Source: Anisakis pegreffii
Taxonomy: Eukaryota > Nematoda > Chromadorea > Rhabditida > Anisakidae
Reading direction: 5' to 3'
DNA length: 64,000 nucleotides
NCBI GenBank assembly: GCA_035041965.1
Contig: JAPYMA010000627.1
Span: 1 to 64,000, forward strand
How positions within the stretch are numbered: position 1 is the stretch's first letter; each line of letters opens with the position of its first letter. Of the stretch, positions 53,301 through 64,000 are shown in pieces. The notes beneath the pieces were generated by a model. It was not told the origin of the DNA. It saw only the letters and a list, made by a program, of their open reading frames with translations, and ran no database searches. The translations under genes were made by a program, and so were the position numbers.

Positions 53301-56300
53301 AATACCTTAGTCATTTTCAGCTTGTCTTCAGCGATATCCGAAACCAAAACGAGACACGCTTTTTCACCGATTGCCTTCATCGCTGCACCTAAGGCCGCAT
53401 ACGACGCTTCGCGTACTTCTGGATCAGAATCGCCAGTATGCTACAATAACAACTTTTAATACTTTCAACATCCAATTGTATCATGCCGTGGCCTCAAAAC
53501 TATCAGGCATTCACCATCCAAAAAGCACCCACAGACAAACAAAATCATCATTGCATTTCAATACAAATTATCACACATAAAAACTAATCGTAAGGTACAC
53601 ATTAAAAAAGTAAAAAAAGAATGAAAATATAAAAGATGAAAAAATTCCTACTTCCTCGTGAAATTCATCAGAGAATTTCTCAGAGCTTTTCATAGGCTAA
53701 AAAATTCGGCACTTTTTTACTTTGGGGGCGGGGGGGGGTCGTACGCGATCAAGCCCGCGCATGCCACGCCGACTGCGCATGGACTCAGCCTAAGGTGACC
53801 TCAGGCTCATCTAAGTGTAGCCTCAGATCGCTCGATGCTACAACAGAAGCTAGCAAGCGAGCTCAGGCTTAGGCTTAGGCTGAGACTTCGCTTGGGCTGA
53901 AGCCATGCGCAGTAGGCGTGGCATGCGCGAGCTTGCTCGCGTGCGACCCCCCAAAGTAAAAAAGTGTCAAAAATTCTAACCAAAAGTACAGTGTTAAGAA
54001 TAACGTCCTGGATGGTGAGAGCGCTGTGATGGGAATGTGAAGGATATCAGTAAATGATGATTATAAAGACAAACAGCGCTATGATTACTAACCTTGATGA
54101 TAACTGGTGCGAATGCTTTCAGTACTTTCTTCGGCATCGTCTGAGCATTATGCTTTTTGAAGACTCGATAAAGGAAGAGATTCGTCTGAATTTTGATGTT
54201 TGGATTTGGCTTCTCGAGCGCTTTCTCAATGTCCTCCATCATTGCTTCAAGAGTCGTCTGCAAGAATGCGTTATTACCAATGATAGGCCGCGAATGCAGT
54301 TACAGAAAAGTGAATCATTTTGGAATATCAAATCATGCCGCTAGATAATACACTCATCCTACAATCAAATAAGGTTTTTGAATTACTGTCGAGCAATAAT
54401 CTGAAGGCAATGTTCATTCTATTAATATTTACGGTTTCTTTTGCAATTCGTTTAGCAAAAATAAAAATTGCCGTTTCGGTTTCAGTGCAATAAGTTGCAA
54501 TTTTTTGCGTTTTCTAAATTAGAGAGACAAACCGAAGCTGCGACAGCATCAATGCAGTCGATGAGCGGATCTCGAAGCACGGGCTTCTTCTCTTTGAACT
54601 TCTCGAATATTACTGGTGTTACGACTGCCGTATAATTGCCGAATTTCTTGCGCAAACCATTTGCGAACGCCGTCAAACACCGCGCAGCGACCGCACAAAC
54701 ATTGATATTTGGATCTTTTTCCAGTATCTAACATTTGCGATTAGTTAAAAAACAATTCAATCAATAGATATTCATCAATTTCCAGTATTTATGTTGCAAT
54801 CAGATCGTTGGAGAACAATTCACGAAGATGCAACGAAATATTTTGGGATGAATCCTGCGATGATATTCATGGAAAGGAACGTACCTTTTTAAGGATGGCC
54901 ACATGTTCACCGTAATTCGCTTTCGGATCTAATTTTGGATTCTCAGTGCAAAGTGTGAGTAACGTTTGCAGAGCATCCCGACGTTCGGTCCACTTCTTTG
55001 ACTCAATGCCTTCGTTGAAATTGTCCGGTAATTTGGCGAGTACATCCACCGGGTCAAGCATGTCCCATGGATCGATCTCAGGTTCATTGGCAGAAGCAGC
55101 TGAAGTATGAAAAGACTGAATCAAAACACACTGAATGTTATAAAACGATGGAATCTTTCGGAGGCCCGCCAGATATGTATGTATCTGTGGAAGGGTTCAT
55201 GAACTTGTGACATTCAGTCGAGCGGTCGATCATCGTGAATCTAACGTGATGACTGCTGAATCGATGAAATGTAAGTGAACAACAACAACAAAGCATTGAC
55301 TGGCGAATGGATGTGTCCAGAAAGGAGCAAATGAACAGAAATGCGTTGATTGAGTCAGTACTTGCATGCAACTGGTGGATAGATGCCACAACATATGACG
55401 AATTGTGCGTCTTTTTCGGAAACAAAAATCAATAGAAGAAAAAAACCTATGAGCATGGAAATACGATTTTGTTCCAATAAAGATGTATCCGAATGAAAAA
55501 AGGAATTTATTGGCTCGGAAAAGTGATCGCCTTGTGGCCAAATTAGATTGTTTCTGAATCGATTTCCAAAAACACTGATTAAAATGATAGATCGGTATGG
55601 GTTCTTCGGTATAAAAATTGGAAGTATCGTTGAAGTGATTGAAACTGTTCTGACCAGCAGCGGATACTTGAGGCGACGATGCTGGATTTCCGGCAGCTTC
55701 ATTCGTTCGAGCAGAATCGCAATTCGTCAGTTCTGAATCCTGCGCACGTTTCGCTTCTTCTTCAGAAACCTCTGCTGCAGCTCTATCGCGAGCTTCTGTG
55801 ATCTAAGAAATGGATTGGAATATGATGTGATGATATCCGTTCACAATCAATGTCCATAATAAATCAAGGTTTTTGTCCAAAACGCAATTTGATCTCATCG
55901 GATATCAGAATCATCATCGATATTGAACCTTTTGCATTTTTATCTTGTCATCCTGAATGCTGCCAATGAAAGTGTTCAAAACTTTATCACCAGTGAGCCG
56001 CATCATCGAACCGAGAGCACCACACGCTGCTTCACGTACTTCTTTGTCGGGATCAGATGCAAACTGAAATACGACCGAGAACGATATAAAACAGTGAAAC
56101 TATCTATTGAGAACATAAATCAGCTGCTACTGTTTCTGTCTCATAAAACAGAAACTCAACGATCACCTTAACAAGGATAGGTGCAACCGCTTTGATGAAT
56201 TTTTTAGGTGCCGAATTTGTCGCGTATTTTTTCATCACACGATACATGAAATTGCATGCTTGTAGTTTGATATTCGGATTCGGTTTTTCGATTGATGCTG

Positions 56301-57969
56301 AAATGTCCTCTACTAACGTGTCCAAATTTATCTAAAAATAAAATAAATCGTTAGTGATAGCATAACCGAACAATACCTGTCAACATCTAACATTTCTATG
56401 AGAGAGAAATGTCGACGTTGAATCATTATGGTTTCTATTTCAAGATACATAACACGACGTCACACGCCTTTTTCGCATTCTCGAAACTGCGACACCTTGT
56501 GAAAGCAGCGACAAGGCAGATGTGAAATGACTGGAAAAAAGAAGGTGAGTAAATAAATGTTGTTTGAATACCGTGGTCGCTACGGCATCGATACATTCAA
56601 TCAGTGGATCTCTCAGCGTTGGCTTCTTCTCTTTGAACCGTTCGAATATAACAGGAATGTACTAAAATGCAACGTATCTTTCACATCTCATGAAATGAAC
56701 AAATAATCACTGCAACATTACATAAATCAACCTCAGCGAATAAACAAGGCATCGTTAAGGAGAAATACTTAATTGTGTAGTATAATTACAGTAAACAAAC
56801 GCTTACTGACTCTGCTGAAATGAAATCACTTCGCCAATTACTTTGATGCCAAATCACTTGGCCTGCTTACGGAATTTTTAAAAACCTCAGAAAATCACAA
56901 CATGAGTCTCAAAAATAATATAATATAACGAAAATGGAATAAGTGAATCAATGTATATAAATTGACGAATATTCAATAATGGAGTTCAACTTAAAAGTAT
57001 ACCATTGATGCGAATGGGGCGAATTTTGTGCGAAGGCCATTTGCAATTCCACCGATAGATTTAGCACATAAAGCACACACGTTGATATTTGCATCCTTTG
57101 CTAACACCTTCAAAACGGAAACAAATTCAATCATATTTCAAATCTTACAGACGATCAAAAACTGAGTAACAAACAGTGTACCTCATCGAGAAACTCTTTG
57201 CTCAATAGGGAAAACGTTCTGAATAATTAACCGCCCGATGCGTCAATACTCGGATACAGCGTTGGATTAACTCGTTCCCAAACTGATAATAAGCAAAGTG
57301 TCGCTATTCTCACTGAGCGAAGCTGGGCTGAATCACAACTCTCACTGGGTAAATATAAACCGCCTCATGCTGACAATATTAACAATTCACTTAACTTTCT
57401 AAAACCTTCATAGCCGATTCACACATCTGTCACATACCTAAGATGTAATAAATTCCCATGAAAATCACAACGAAAAACCTCACATTTTTAAGCGTATTCG
57501 TTAGTTCACCGTAATTCGCTTTTGGATCTAGTCGTGGTGATTTGGTAAGTTCATCAACAAGCGCCTGAAGTGCATCTCTCCTTTCTGTCCACTTTTTTGA
57601 TTCCAACCACTCGTTAAATTGAGCAGGAAGCTTTGGCAATATATCAACCTGCAGTTCACGATTCAAACTCAAAAATAAAACACTGCGTTAATGTGCTTCA
57701 AATACTCGCTATTCAACTCCACTGGGGTAAACAGAAACAATATTCTCTTATTAATATAGTAAATTGAAGCGACCTCAAATACACCATGCAAGACAAGCCG
57801 ATCGTAGTAAAGGAGTGGATCAATAAAACAGTTTTATAAATCAACATTCCTCACAGAAATATTTTTTGAAATGTGACGGAAACACTGATGATTATCGTCA
57901 TATTACAATGATATCAAAGCAAAATTCATTAAAGTGCTATACCTCATTCATAAGCGACCACTCGTCCAT
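44313..57969 (-). CDS. zyg-9: ZYG-9 / XMAP215 microtubule polymerase
   Basis: Spindle and centrosome microtubule polymerase of the XMAP215/ch-TOG family. Thirty-three exons join in phase (4545 nt, about 1514 aa; C. elegans ZYG-9 is 1415): 57969-57943, 57648-57484, 57107-57003, 56661-56572, 56331-56167, 56063-55929, 55802-55655, 55099-54885, 54727-54533, 54257-54093, 53440-53306, 53149-53066, 52293-52234, 51361-51221, 50916-50809, 50504-50355, 50162-49959, 49878-49678, 49607-49412, 49339-49259, 48989-48874, 48584-48516, 48385-48203, 48045-47758, 47355-47236, 47134-46997, 46876-46691, 46596-46456, 46250-46179, 45990-45901, 45088-45011, 44863-44706, 44448-44313. TOG1 spans exons 2-6, TOG2 exons 8-12 (both with SKKWTERRDAL and FKEKKP), then a charged linker, TOG3 in exons 16-19, a basic Ser-rich linker, and a helical C-terminal domain. 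Exon 1 encodes only MDEWSLMNE, matching the ZYG-9 start, and follows an ATTTTCAG acceptor by 11 nt. The exon 21 and 24 donors are least certain. Confidence 0.96.
53708..53968. mobile_element. Palindromic MITE, copy 2, in a zyg-9 intron
   Basis: A 261-bp copy of the family at 30290-30588, lying in the zyg-9 intron between exons 10 and 11. The ends are GGCACTTTTTTACTTTGGGG and inverse AAAAAAGTGTC. It is flanked by a perfect 8-bp direct repeat AAAAATTC (53700-53707 and 53969-53976), a target-site duplication of hAT size. The arms include GCGCAGTAGGCGTGGCATG and the TTAGGC-containing CTCAGGCTTAGGCTTAGGC. It has no coding capacity. Confidence 0.92.
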
Positions 57970-60735
57970 TATGCAAAACCCTGAAAATGATTCTAAAAAT
58001 CATAAGCATTCCACAGAAGTAGATCATAAATTACGAAGCAATTCTAACAAATCTAAGACAAGCAAAGTGCCCTTTCACAATATTCCAACGCTGAGTGAAG
58101 GCAAGAAACGATCATGTCCGATGAATATAACCACAACGAACTTATTATCCCGTTTACGTAAGCAAACAAAGCGTACTTCACGAACGCTTATCAAAGAAAG
58201 CATCTTTTATACAACAAAAATAAACGAATCTTACTCATCATCATGCAACACTTCAAATGGGGTTGGTAACAGAGGTGTGGGTAGATGCGAACCTTACGAA
58301 CGATATCATGTCGCTCGTTAACACAATAAATGACGACACACACCACACGGACAATAAAGTTGATGTTTACCCACCACACACGCAGTAAATAGATGCTACA
58401 AAATGAACTAACTCAGTTTGGACTAATGTGTTGCAGGGATTGGAGAAAGTCGAGAACAGGGAAAATCGGGGACGAAATTTTGCAATCGAGAACCTCGACA
58501 ATGTCGTTGCACGAAAAAGTTGGGGACAGAGATTCGGGAATGGGTCCTCAAAATTCTCTGATCTCCGCACCACACTACTTCAGACGGAGTGTTCGATAAG
58601 TCGTAAGTTCTATGCAAATGTGAACTCACTGTCAGAGTCTTGAATGGTGTCCGTATGCAAAAAATCAGAACTCATATGCACCACAGTTGGGGTAAAAGAA
58701 GCCAAAGTGCACTTTCATACGCATGCACGTCCGAATGTTGAAAGGAGAGAGAATTAGAGGAAAACGCTTCGTAAATGCGCACAAAACCAACAGAATGAAT
58801 GTAGCTGTGAAAGCTAACAACGAGAAATCGTCGTAGCCCAACCTTCGCGACTGATTCCAAATTTAATTCCCTACAAGCACAGAAGGTTTCAAGGAAATTC
58901 ATAATCTAGTTTTCGAGATTGCAACTTAAGATGAACCTTCATAACGAGAAATAATGTCTTTGCAAGCGATCGAAATGGAAAAAGTACCCGAACAGAAATT
59001 TCATCTGTCAATGTCAAGTAATCCATTGAAAAGAGAATATGATGCTGATCAAATATGACGCTGATCCCGCTCTCCCTATCAAAATCGCAAAAAACATCGC
59101 TCACTTCGTTCTTTTTTATCGCGGTCATTATCACCAATAAGTTTTGATCATCACCATCATCATTAGTTTCTACGCATTGATAAATGCATAGAAGCTGCAA
59201 GGATAATTGCAAGGAATCTTTCTTGCCGGATTTAAAATGTCCGTAAAATCTTACTATCAAAACATTCTTTCGAAAACATTTAAAAATCTTCCTTCCAAAG
59301 TTTTCTTAATGATTCCTTACACAATTTCTGATTTTCTAATTGCGTGGAAGTTTCTCTTCCGGAGCTAAAATTTCCATAAAATTTTACTGTCAAGACTTTC
59401 TGTCGAAAATTTTAAAAATCTTCCGAAAACTTTCTCAATGATTCTTTCCACAATTTCTGATTTTCAATCTGCATGGAATCTCTCTTTCCGGATCTAAAAT
59501 TTCCACAAAATCTTACTACCAAAACTTTGTTTCGAAAACTTTCCCAATGATTCTTTCATAATTTTTGATTTTCAAATTGCACGGAATCTTTCTTCCCGGA
59601 ACTAAAATTTCCATAAAACTTTACTATCAAGACTTTCGAAAGTCTCCCAAAGAATGAATTTTTTGATTTTCCTCAAGGAATAAATGAATCCGCCAAAGTA
59701 ATTCCGTTAAACCCGCTGTCAAAATTGAATACATCATAATTATCATTGCAAATCGAATCGTAAAGCCTGCAATCTACTCCTCAATATATTGTATCCTCAA
59801 AATCTCTCCGAATATTTAAATGCAAACTTTGATCTATTCTATCAAATGAAATCGAATTTGTATCCTTGATTAAATCGATTATTTGACAAGGGAAAGTCAA
59901 AAAAATAGTAACTTTAATGATACATGGAAAGGATACAGTCAAATGAAATAAAATGAATCAATTAAAGGAACAATCTTCGGAGCACAATAATTGAGCCGTA
60001 TACTCACCACCAAACTGATAAATCAATTTAATGCAATTCCCCTTTATTGCATTGCTGCCGTTGTTTCAATATTACGATTACGCGGAATGATTATTCATTC
60101 ATATTGCAACAAAAAAAGAATCCTTCCATTGTTGACGCATCTCAATCATGACGGTGATACAATAATGAGATTGGACAGGTGGATACAGGAGCAATGCAGA
60201 AATGAATTGAGGAATGAATGGTAAACACATGCGACATTCCGAATTGCAACAAACCAAACGAACTCAACAAAAGCGGTATGTAATATTAAAGCATAATCTC
60301 AATAATAGCCACGATGACGACAATTCTGAATCGTGACACAAACGCTAGCAATCCCCTCAACAATCAGCCGTTTGTAATCCTAAGCCTAATTCAAGCAGAA
60401 CGAACTAAAATACTCCTGTGTCTGTTCGTACAAATACACAAGTTTTAAGGTCGCCTTCGACAGACACTTTGTGTTCAGTTTTCGTAATCGTTGCTCCCAG
60501 CAAAAAATAATGGATTAAGCTCTGTTTTAACAATTCCGTATACTTTCATTAAAGAAGATGTCTGGAAAGACCATATTCTAATGTTCCTAATTTCAGTGCA
60601 TTTGGCTTACCAATAAACTCAATTGCATAGCTCCCGGGAAGACTAAATTTTGGGATTGAATAGGGTGATCATCGAGTCGAAATGAGTTAATGATAATAAC
60701 AATGAACAAATGAAATACGAATTCAAAATCAATCA
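57970..60735. other. Intergenic upstream of zyg-9, with tandem repeat
   Basis: Region upstream of zyg-9. A 151-codon plus-strand frame (57866-58321) overlaps zyg-9 exon 1 in antisense and shows no domain, so I do not call it a gene. Frames near 58390-58640 overlap on both strands and look like chance. A degenerate tandem repeat occupies 59212-59645. I see no other supported feature. Confidence 0.45.
59212..59645. repeat. Degenerate tandem repeat, about 3.5 units of 110-135 bp
   Basis: The block GGAATCTTTCTT...CCGGA...TAAAAT...CCATAAAATTTTACT...TTTCGAAAA...AATGATTCTTT...TTTCTGATTTTC recurs with unit starts near 59212, 59346, 59475 and 59583. Units differ by substitutions and short deletions. 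No coding role is apparent. Confidence 0.75.
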
Positions 60736-61735
60736 AGTTCTTTTGAACGTTCTCGGCACTGACGTAAGAGAGACATTCACTCGCGCTGATCGCACCGGAG
60801 CATGTCTCTGCAACTGGGTGGAATTAATTGCAGAAGGTATTGTTTGGATACGAGAAGAGTTGGAAGAAGATGAAGAGTTCAGTGAAGAACGCTGATACTG
60901 CTGGTGCTGTGTGGGGGCTTGTGAATGCTGAAGTCGATGGCGTCGTCGTTCAATTTCACAACGAATACAACGCGATATACTCGCTTCTTTCAGACATACT
61001 TTGTGATATGAATGCCCTGAATGATAATTTCTTTTCGTTACACTATACCATTAATTATTCATAACAAATGAGCGTAACAAGTTAAACAGCATATCAAACT
61101 GTAAAAATGTGAGGAATAGCTTTCATTAAAAACTAATAATAATTGGTTAGTGGTCCATAAAGAACTTTTGGAACTGGATACGACTATCGCAAAATTCAAA
61201 ATCTGAATGCGCATTATGAATCGGCCTTGCTTTAAAAAAAACAACGATCAAACAAGTATATGCTTTATCTCATTTGATTTCAAGTTGGCTCGAGAGCATA
61301 AAACCTGCTAATGTTTTTATACGACAACTAGTAAATTAAATCATTGGCTACTAATTGAAAATCTTCAAGATTGATGCTCTGCTGTGAGATTATATTTTCT
61401 GTTGTTTCTTGACTAAATACTGTAGATGAATTAACAATGAGAAAATAAATTCGAAATGAAAAAAAACGACGATAAGATGCACTAACCACAACGAAATGCG
61501 ATTATGAAGCAATCCGTATCTGAGACACGTCCTTTCAACGGAAGGGTGCAACAAGGACAATTTCTGCAAATTGCTTATCACTTCATCAGTAATAGAAACA
61601 ACACAAACATCCATCAACTATTAATTATTTTCACTGACTGAGTCTTACTAAGATTCTACGTATATGTGGCTTTTTATCATTGGCTACCAACAGAACCAGC
61701 TGAAGAACGTTCGACAATTCATGATTCAAAGAATG
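60736..61735 (-). CDS. Candidate further exons of the unrecognised gene
   Basis: Two segments join in phase with good splice signals: 61735-61649 (NHELSNVLQLVLLVANDKK, 29 codons) and 61617-61487 (DEVISNLQKLSLLHPSVER, 43 codons plus 2 nt). A third open stretch on the same strand runs from about 61046 to a TGA at 60738-60736 and contains GHSYHKVCL followed by RCIRC, which resembles the second half of a RING-type zinc finger, and then a Ser/Gln-rich tail. I could not connect these to each other or to the upstream exons in one phase, and the first half of a RING (CxxC) was not found. They may be the 3' part of the gene above or a separate gene. Confidence 0.35.
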
Positions 61736-61939
61736 CTAAAAAAATAAAAATTACCCATCCACAGCAATTATCATGTTGTTCGATTGCTGTTTAGAAAAAG
61801 ATGATCGATCTGAGAGAGCATTCTTTGGATCAGTTGAATCACCCGGAACTGAACAAACATCTTCGACTGATTTGATATTGAGGTCGCACAAAACGTCCTT
61901 GACAATCTGTAAATTGACTTCAAATTATTCTTCGCTTAC

Positions 61940-63937
61940 TCAAACATTTTCTTAAGTTCTACAAGCGAATTATCCGGCAACAAATAATCTTGATTGATCT
62001 CGAATTTACATGAGTCCAACTGCTTTATTCTTAATGCTTATGAATAATACTCATTAACGGAATGAACTTTAGTTGACAGCAATTCTAGGAATTGGAAAAA
62101 TCTGAAATCTTAACGAATATGTAAAGTACTTGTCTGGGCATGATTCGCTTCCATCGATCAGCTTTCAGAAGTGCTAACCACTGCCAGTCTTGTTGAGTGA
62201 GATGAGTAGTTATTGCTTTATTGGTGTTCAACAATTCAAAAATTGCATCGATCCCCTCACTTAAGCGCATACAAAACAACAACTGAAACGCGTTACACAT
62301 CATTTCAATAAAAGCCATATCATCCTCCATACAAATGAAATAATTTAAAATGATATCAAATCAAACAATAAACAAACAAACCTGCGAGATGGTCAGTGCA
62401 GAAATCCAATCAAAATTTGGTAATTCATCATCTACAGTCGTATTCATATCCTTCTCTGAAAGCTGCCGTCGTTTCTGGGCAATTTGTTCGTAATACAATG
62501 CTGATAGATCCTTGGTGACATTAATTATAGGATGATTTTTCTCAGTAGCAGCTGAGGCGGAAGAAGCACAATCACTATTTTGAGGAGGATTGTTCGACAG
62601 CATTTCTTCATTTACATGTAATGATTTGCAAACAGATGCTGATGGTTCAACACTGGATGAAGCGATCAGTGCAGAAACAGTCGATGTCTGTGTAGGATGT
62701 TCGGTTTGGACTGATGCTAGAAACAGAGATTGATTCAATAGGACAAACCAAATGAAATGCAACAAAACGAATGCGGAAATGATCACACAGATGTCATAAC
62801 AAAAGAGCATCCAATTAATTCCTGTGATGAATGACAATCCTCAGAATGTCGGCGATGAACGCATAAACATCAGCCGTCAGCGATTAAAACAAACCACACA
62901 TTGTCTTCTAGTTGACGTAAGACTCCATATTTCATGCATCGCATAACAAAAACCGAAACGGCTAAGCATTAAGGTCTTATCCAACGTGAATTCATTACTC
63001 ACATGAACTCTCCCCGACCCTGATCAATCTCTGCAACGAACGGTATTCGCCCAGCTAAAAATACCTACCCACTTCTATAATAACATCTATTGAAACAGGC
63101 TTGCGTCCTTTTAAATCCAAAAAAAGCTGAATTCCGATTGAATCATGAAATTTCACTTTTTTTTTTCAAAACCGCTCTTCTTTCTTTGCAACCTGATATT
63201 CTGCGGAAACTAAATAAACACATTTTTGGGAAAAAAATTAAATTTACAAACCGCATTTGGAAATTTCCACAAGACAATTCAGTCACTTTCACTTAAATGA
63301 ACAAAAACGCAACGAACCTTTGCCTCGCTTGTACTTCGTCTTAAAAAACAGCTCTCGTGATTGCGATTCATTGAATGCGAGTGCCAGTTTGCGCATAATG
63401 CTTCTGGTACGTTTTTCATCAGTGTTATTTCTCCTTTGTGCACGGTGCAAACACTTACTTACTGTTGAAATGTTATTCTCTGAAGCATGATCAATGCTTT
63501 CGTCAGCTAAACACTTCTACGGTTAGCACACAAAACTTTGCATTCACACAATAAAAACGTGAAACTCATTGCTTATACAAATGTGAATATGTCACATAAA
63601 TTAAATAACTTCATAAATTTAAAACAAAAAAAAAACCATTGGATGATTAAGAGATCAAGATGTTTTTTTTGTCTTTCTGAAGGATTCATCAAAAAATATG
63701 CGTTTCAATGCAGTCAAAGAATGTTAATAAATCATAGAAAACGTGTAGAAGTTCAACCACACTTACTCAGATGCAACGAAATATCGAAAAACGCCGAACA
63801 TTCATCACACAGTAATTTGTTGCTGCCTGTCACTAGTTGATCAGTTGACGATGATCGACGACCATCATTCAAACGCAGTAACTTCATATAATAAACGAAT
63901 AACCGATACCATTGTTTTTTACACGACGGAACACCAC
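61940..63937 (-). CDS. Unrecognised multi-exon gene, 5' part beyond window
   Basis: Five minus-strand exons join in phase: 63937-63767, 63506-63318, 62716-62382, 62324-62130, 62019-61940. The first has an acceptor and enters in phase 1, so the gene starts outside the window. The encoded 323 residues contain WYRLFVYYMKLLRL and a Cys pair (LLCDECSAFF), a basic stretch (FKTKYKRGK), a long Ser/Thr/Asn-rich linker, and a helical segment (FIEMMCNAFQLLFCMRLSEG, LTQQDWQWLALLKADRWKR). I do not recognise the family; the helical part suggests an alpha-solenoid or receptor-like helical fold, which is only an impression. The chain is split by introns of 58-602 bp. After 61940 the model is ambiguous: an in-phase exon from 61906 reaches a TGA at 61773-61771, yet further exon-like segments follow. 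It is on the same strand as zyg-9. Confidence 0.6.
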
Positions 63938-64000
63938 CTAAAGCAATTAAATGAATTACACTTCATCTATTTCTAAATAAAACAACCAAATACCGTAAAT

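Noticed and set aside
57866..58321. 151-codon plus-strand open frame, one of the longest in the window
   Set aside because: It runs antisense across zyg-9 exon 1 (57969-57943), has no recognisable domain and a Ser/Lys/Thr/Asn-rich composition expected by chance in AT-rich DNA.
62717..62837. Hydrophobic N-terminal extension of the minus-strand frame ending at 62361
   Set aside because: It lies upstream of a TTTCTAG acceptor that joins in phase to the previous exon, so it is intron read-through rather than a signal peptide.
1..64000. Search for bacterial-type systems, CRISPR arrays or defence islands
   Set aside because: The window is eukaryotic throughout, with intron-split genes; no spaced direct-repeat array or operon was seen.

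Overview
This is a nematode nuclear genome window. It is AT-rich (by eye, roughly 60-65% A+T), its genes are split into many short exons by canonical GT-AG introns of about 50-1000 bp, and the recognisable proteins include nematode-type orthologues (LIN-23, ZYG-9, HPO-8, a CRAL-TRIO/GOLD protein, a TWK potassium channel). Introns are longer than typical Caenorhabditis ones, which fits a parasitic (for example spirurid/ascarid-like) nematode; that placement is inference. Most gene models below were assembled by hand. Exon phases were checked to join without frame breaks, and in six of the seven named genes the summed coding length is a multiple of three.

Layout. 1-4,917: no gene recognised. 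4,918-7,005 (+): SPT3 (SAGA subunit), six exons, 314 aa. 8,547-17,808 (+): a two-pore-domain K+ channel with both TIGYG filters, thirteen exons, about 681 aa. 17,809-23,685: gene-poor repeat region holding a 2.6-kb hAT-like interval with a decayed LINE reverse transcriptase inside it. 23,686-29,024 (-): lin-23/beta-TrCP, 14 exons, 627 aa. 29,025-31,433: divergent intergenic region with a 299-bp palindromic MITE and a perfect 32-nt palindrome. 31,434-33,541 (+): hpo-8-type 3-hydroxyacyl-CoA dehydratase, seven exons, 219 aa. 35,281-38,800 (+): CRAL-TRIO/GOLD (SEC14-like) protein, nine exons including an 18-nt microexon, 400 aa, with a dead RTE-like retroposon in intron 1. 39,032-42,308 (-): TRMT13 tRNA methyltransferase, convergent with the previous gene. 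42,309-44,312: intergenic, with an 85-nt near-perfect hairpin. 44,313-57,969 (-): zyg-9/XMAP215, 33 exons, about 1514 aa, with a second MITE copy in an intron. 60,736-63,937 (-): an unrecognised multi-exon gene running off the right edge.

The genes do not form a pathway. They are housekeeping and cell-division genes (transcription coactivation, SCF ubiquitin ligation, very-long-chain fatty-acid elongation, lipid transfer, tRNA modification, microtubule polymerisation) plus one excitability gene. Five of the seven named genes have a 3' splice acceptor 1-14 nt upstream of the ATG, a strong hint of spliced-leader trans-splicing. No bacterial-type operon, CRISPR array, rRNA or convincing tRNA was seen. 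The most interesting structural signals are the duplicated exon-length pattern of the ZYG-9 TOG domains, the MITE family carrying TTAGGC (nematode telomere-type) units in its stem, the hairpin at 43.6 kb, and the very long first extracellular loop of the K+ channel.
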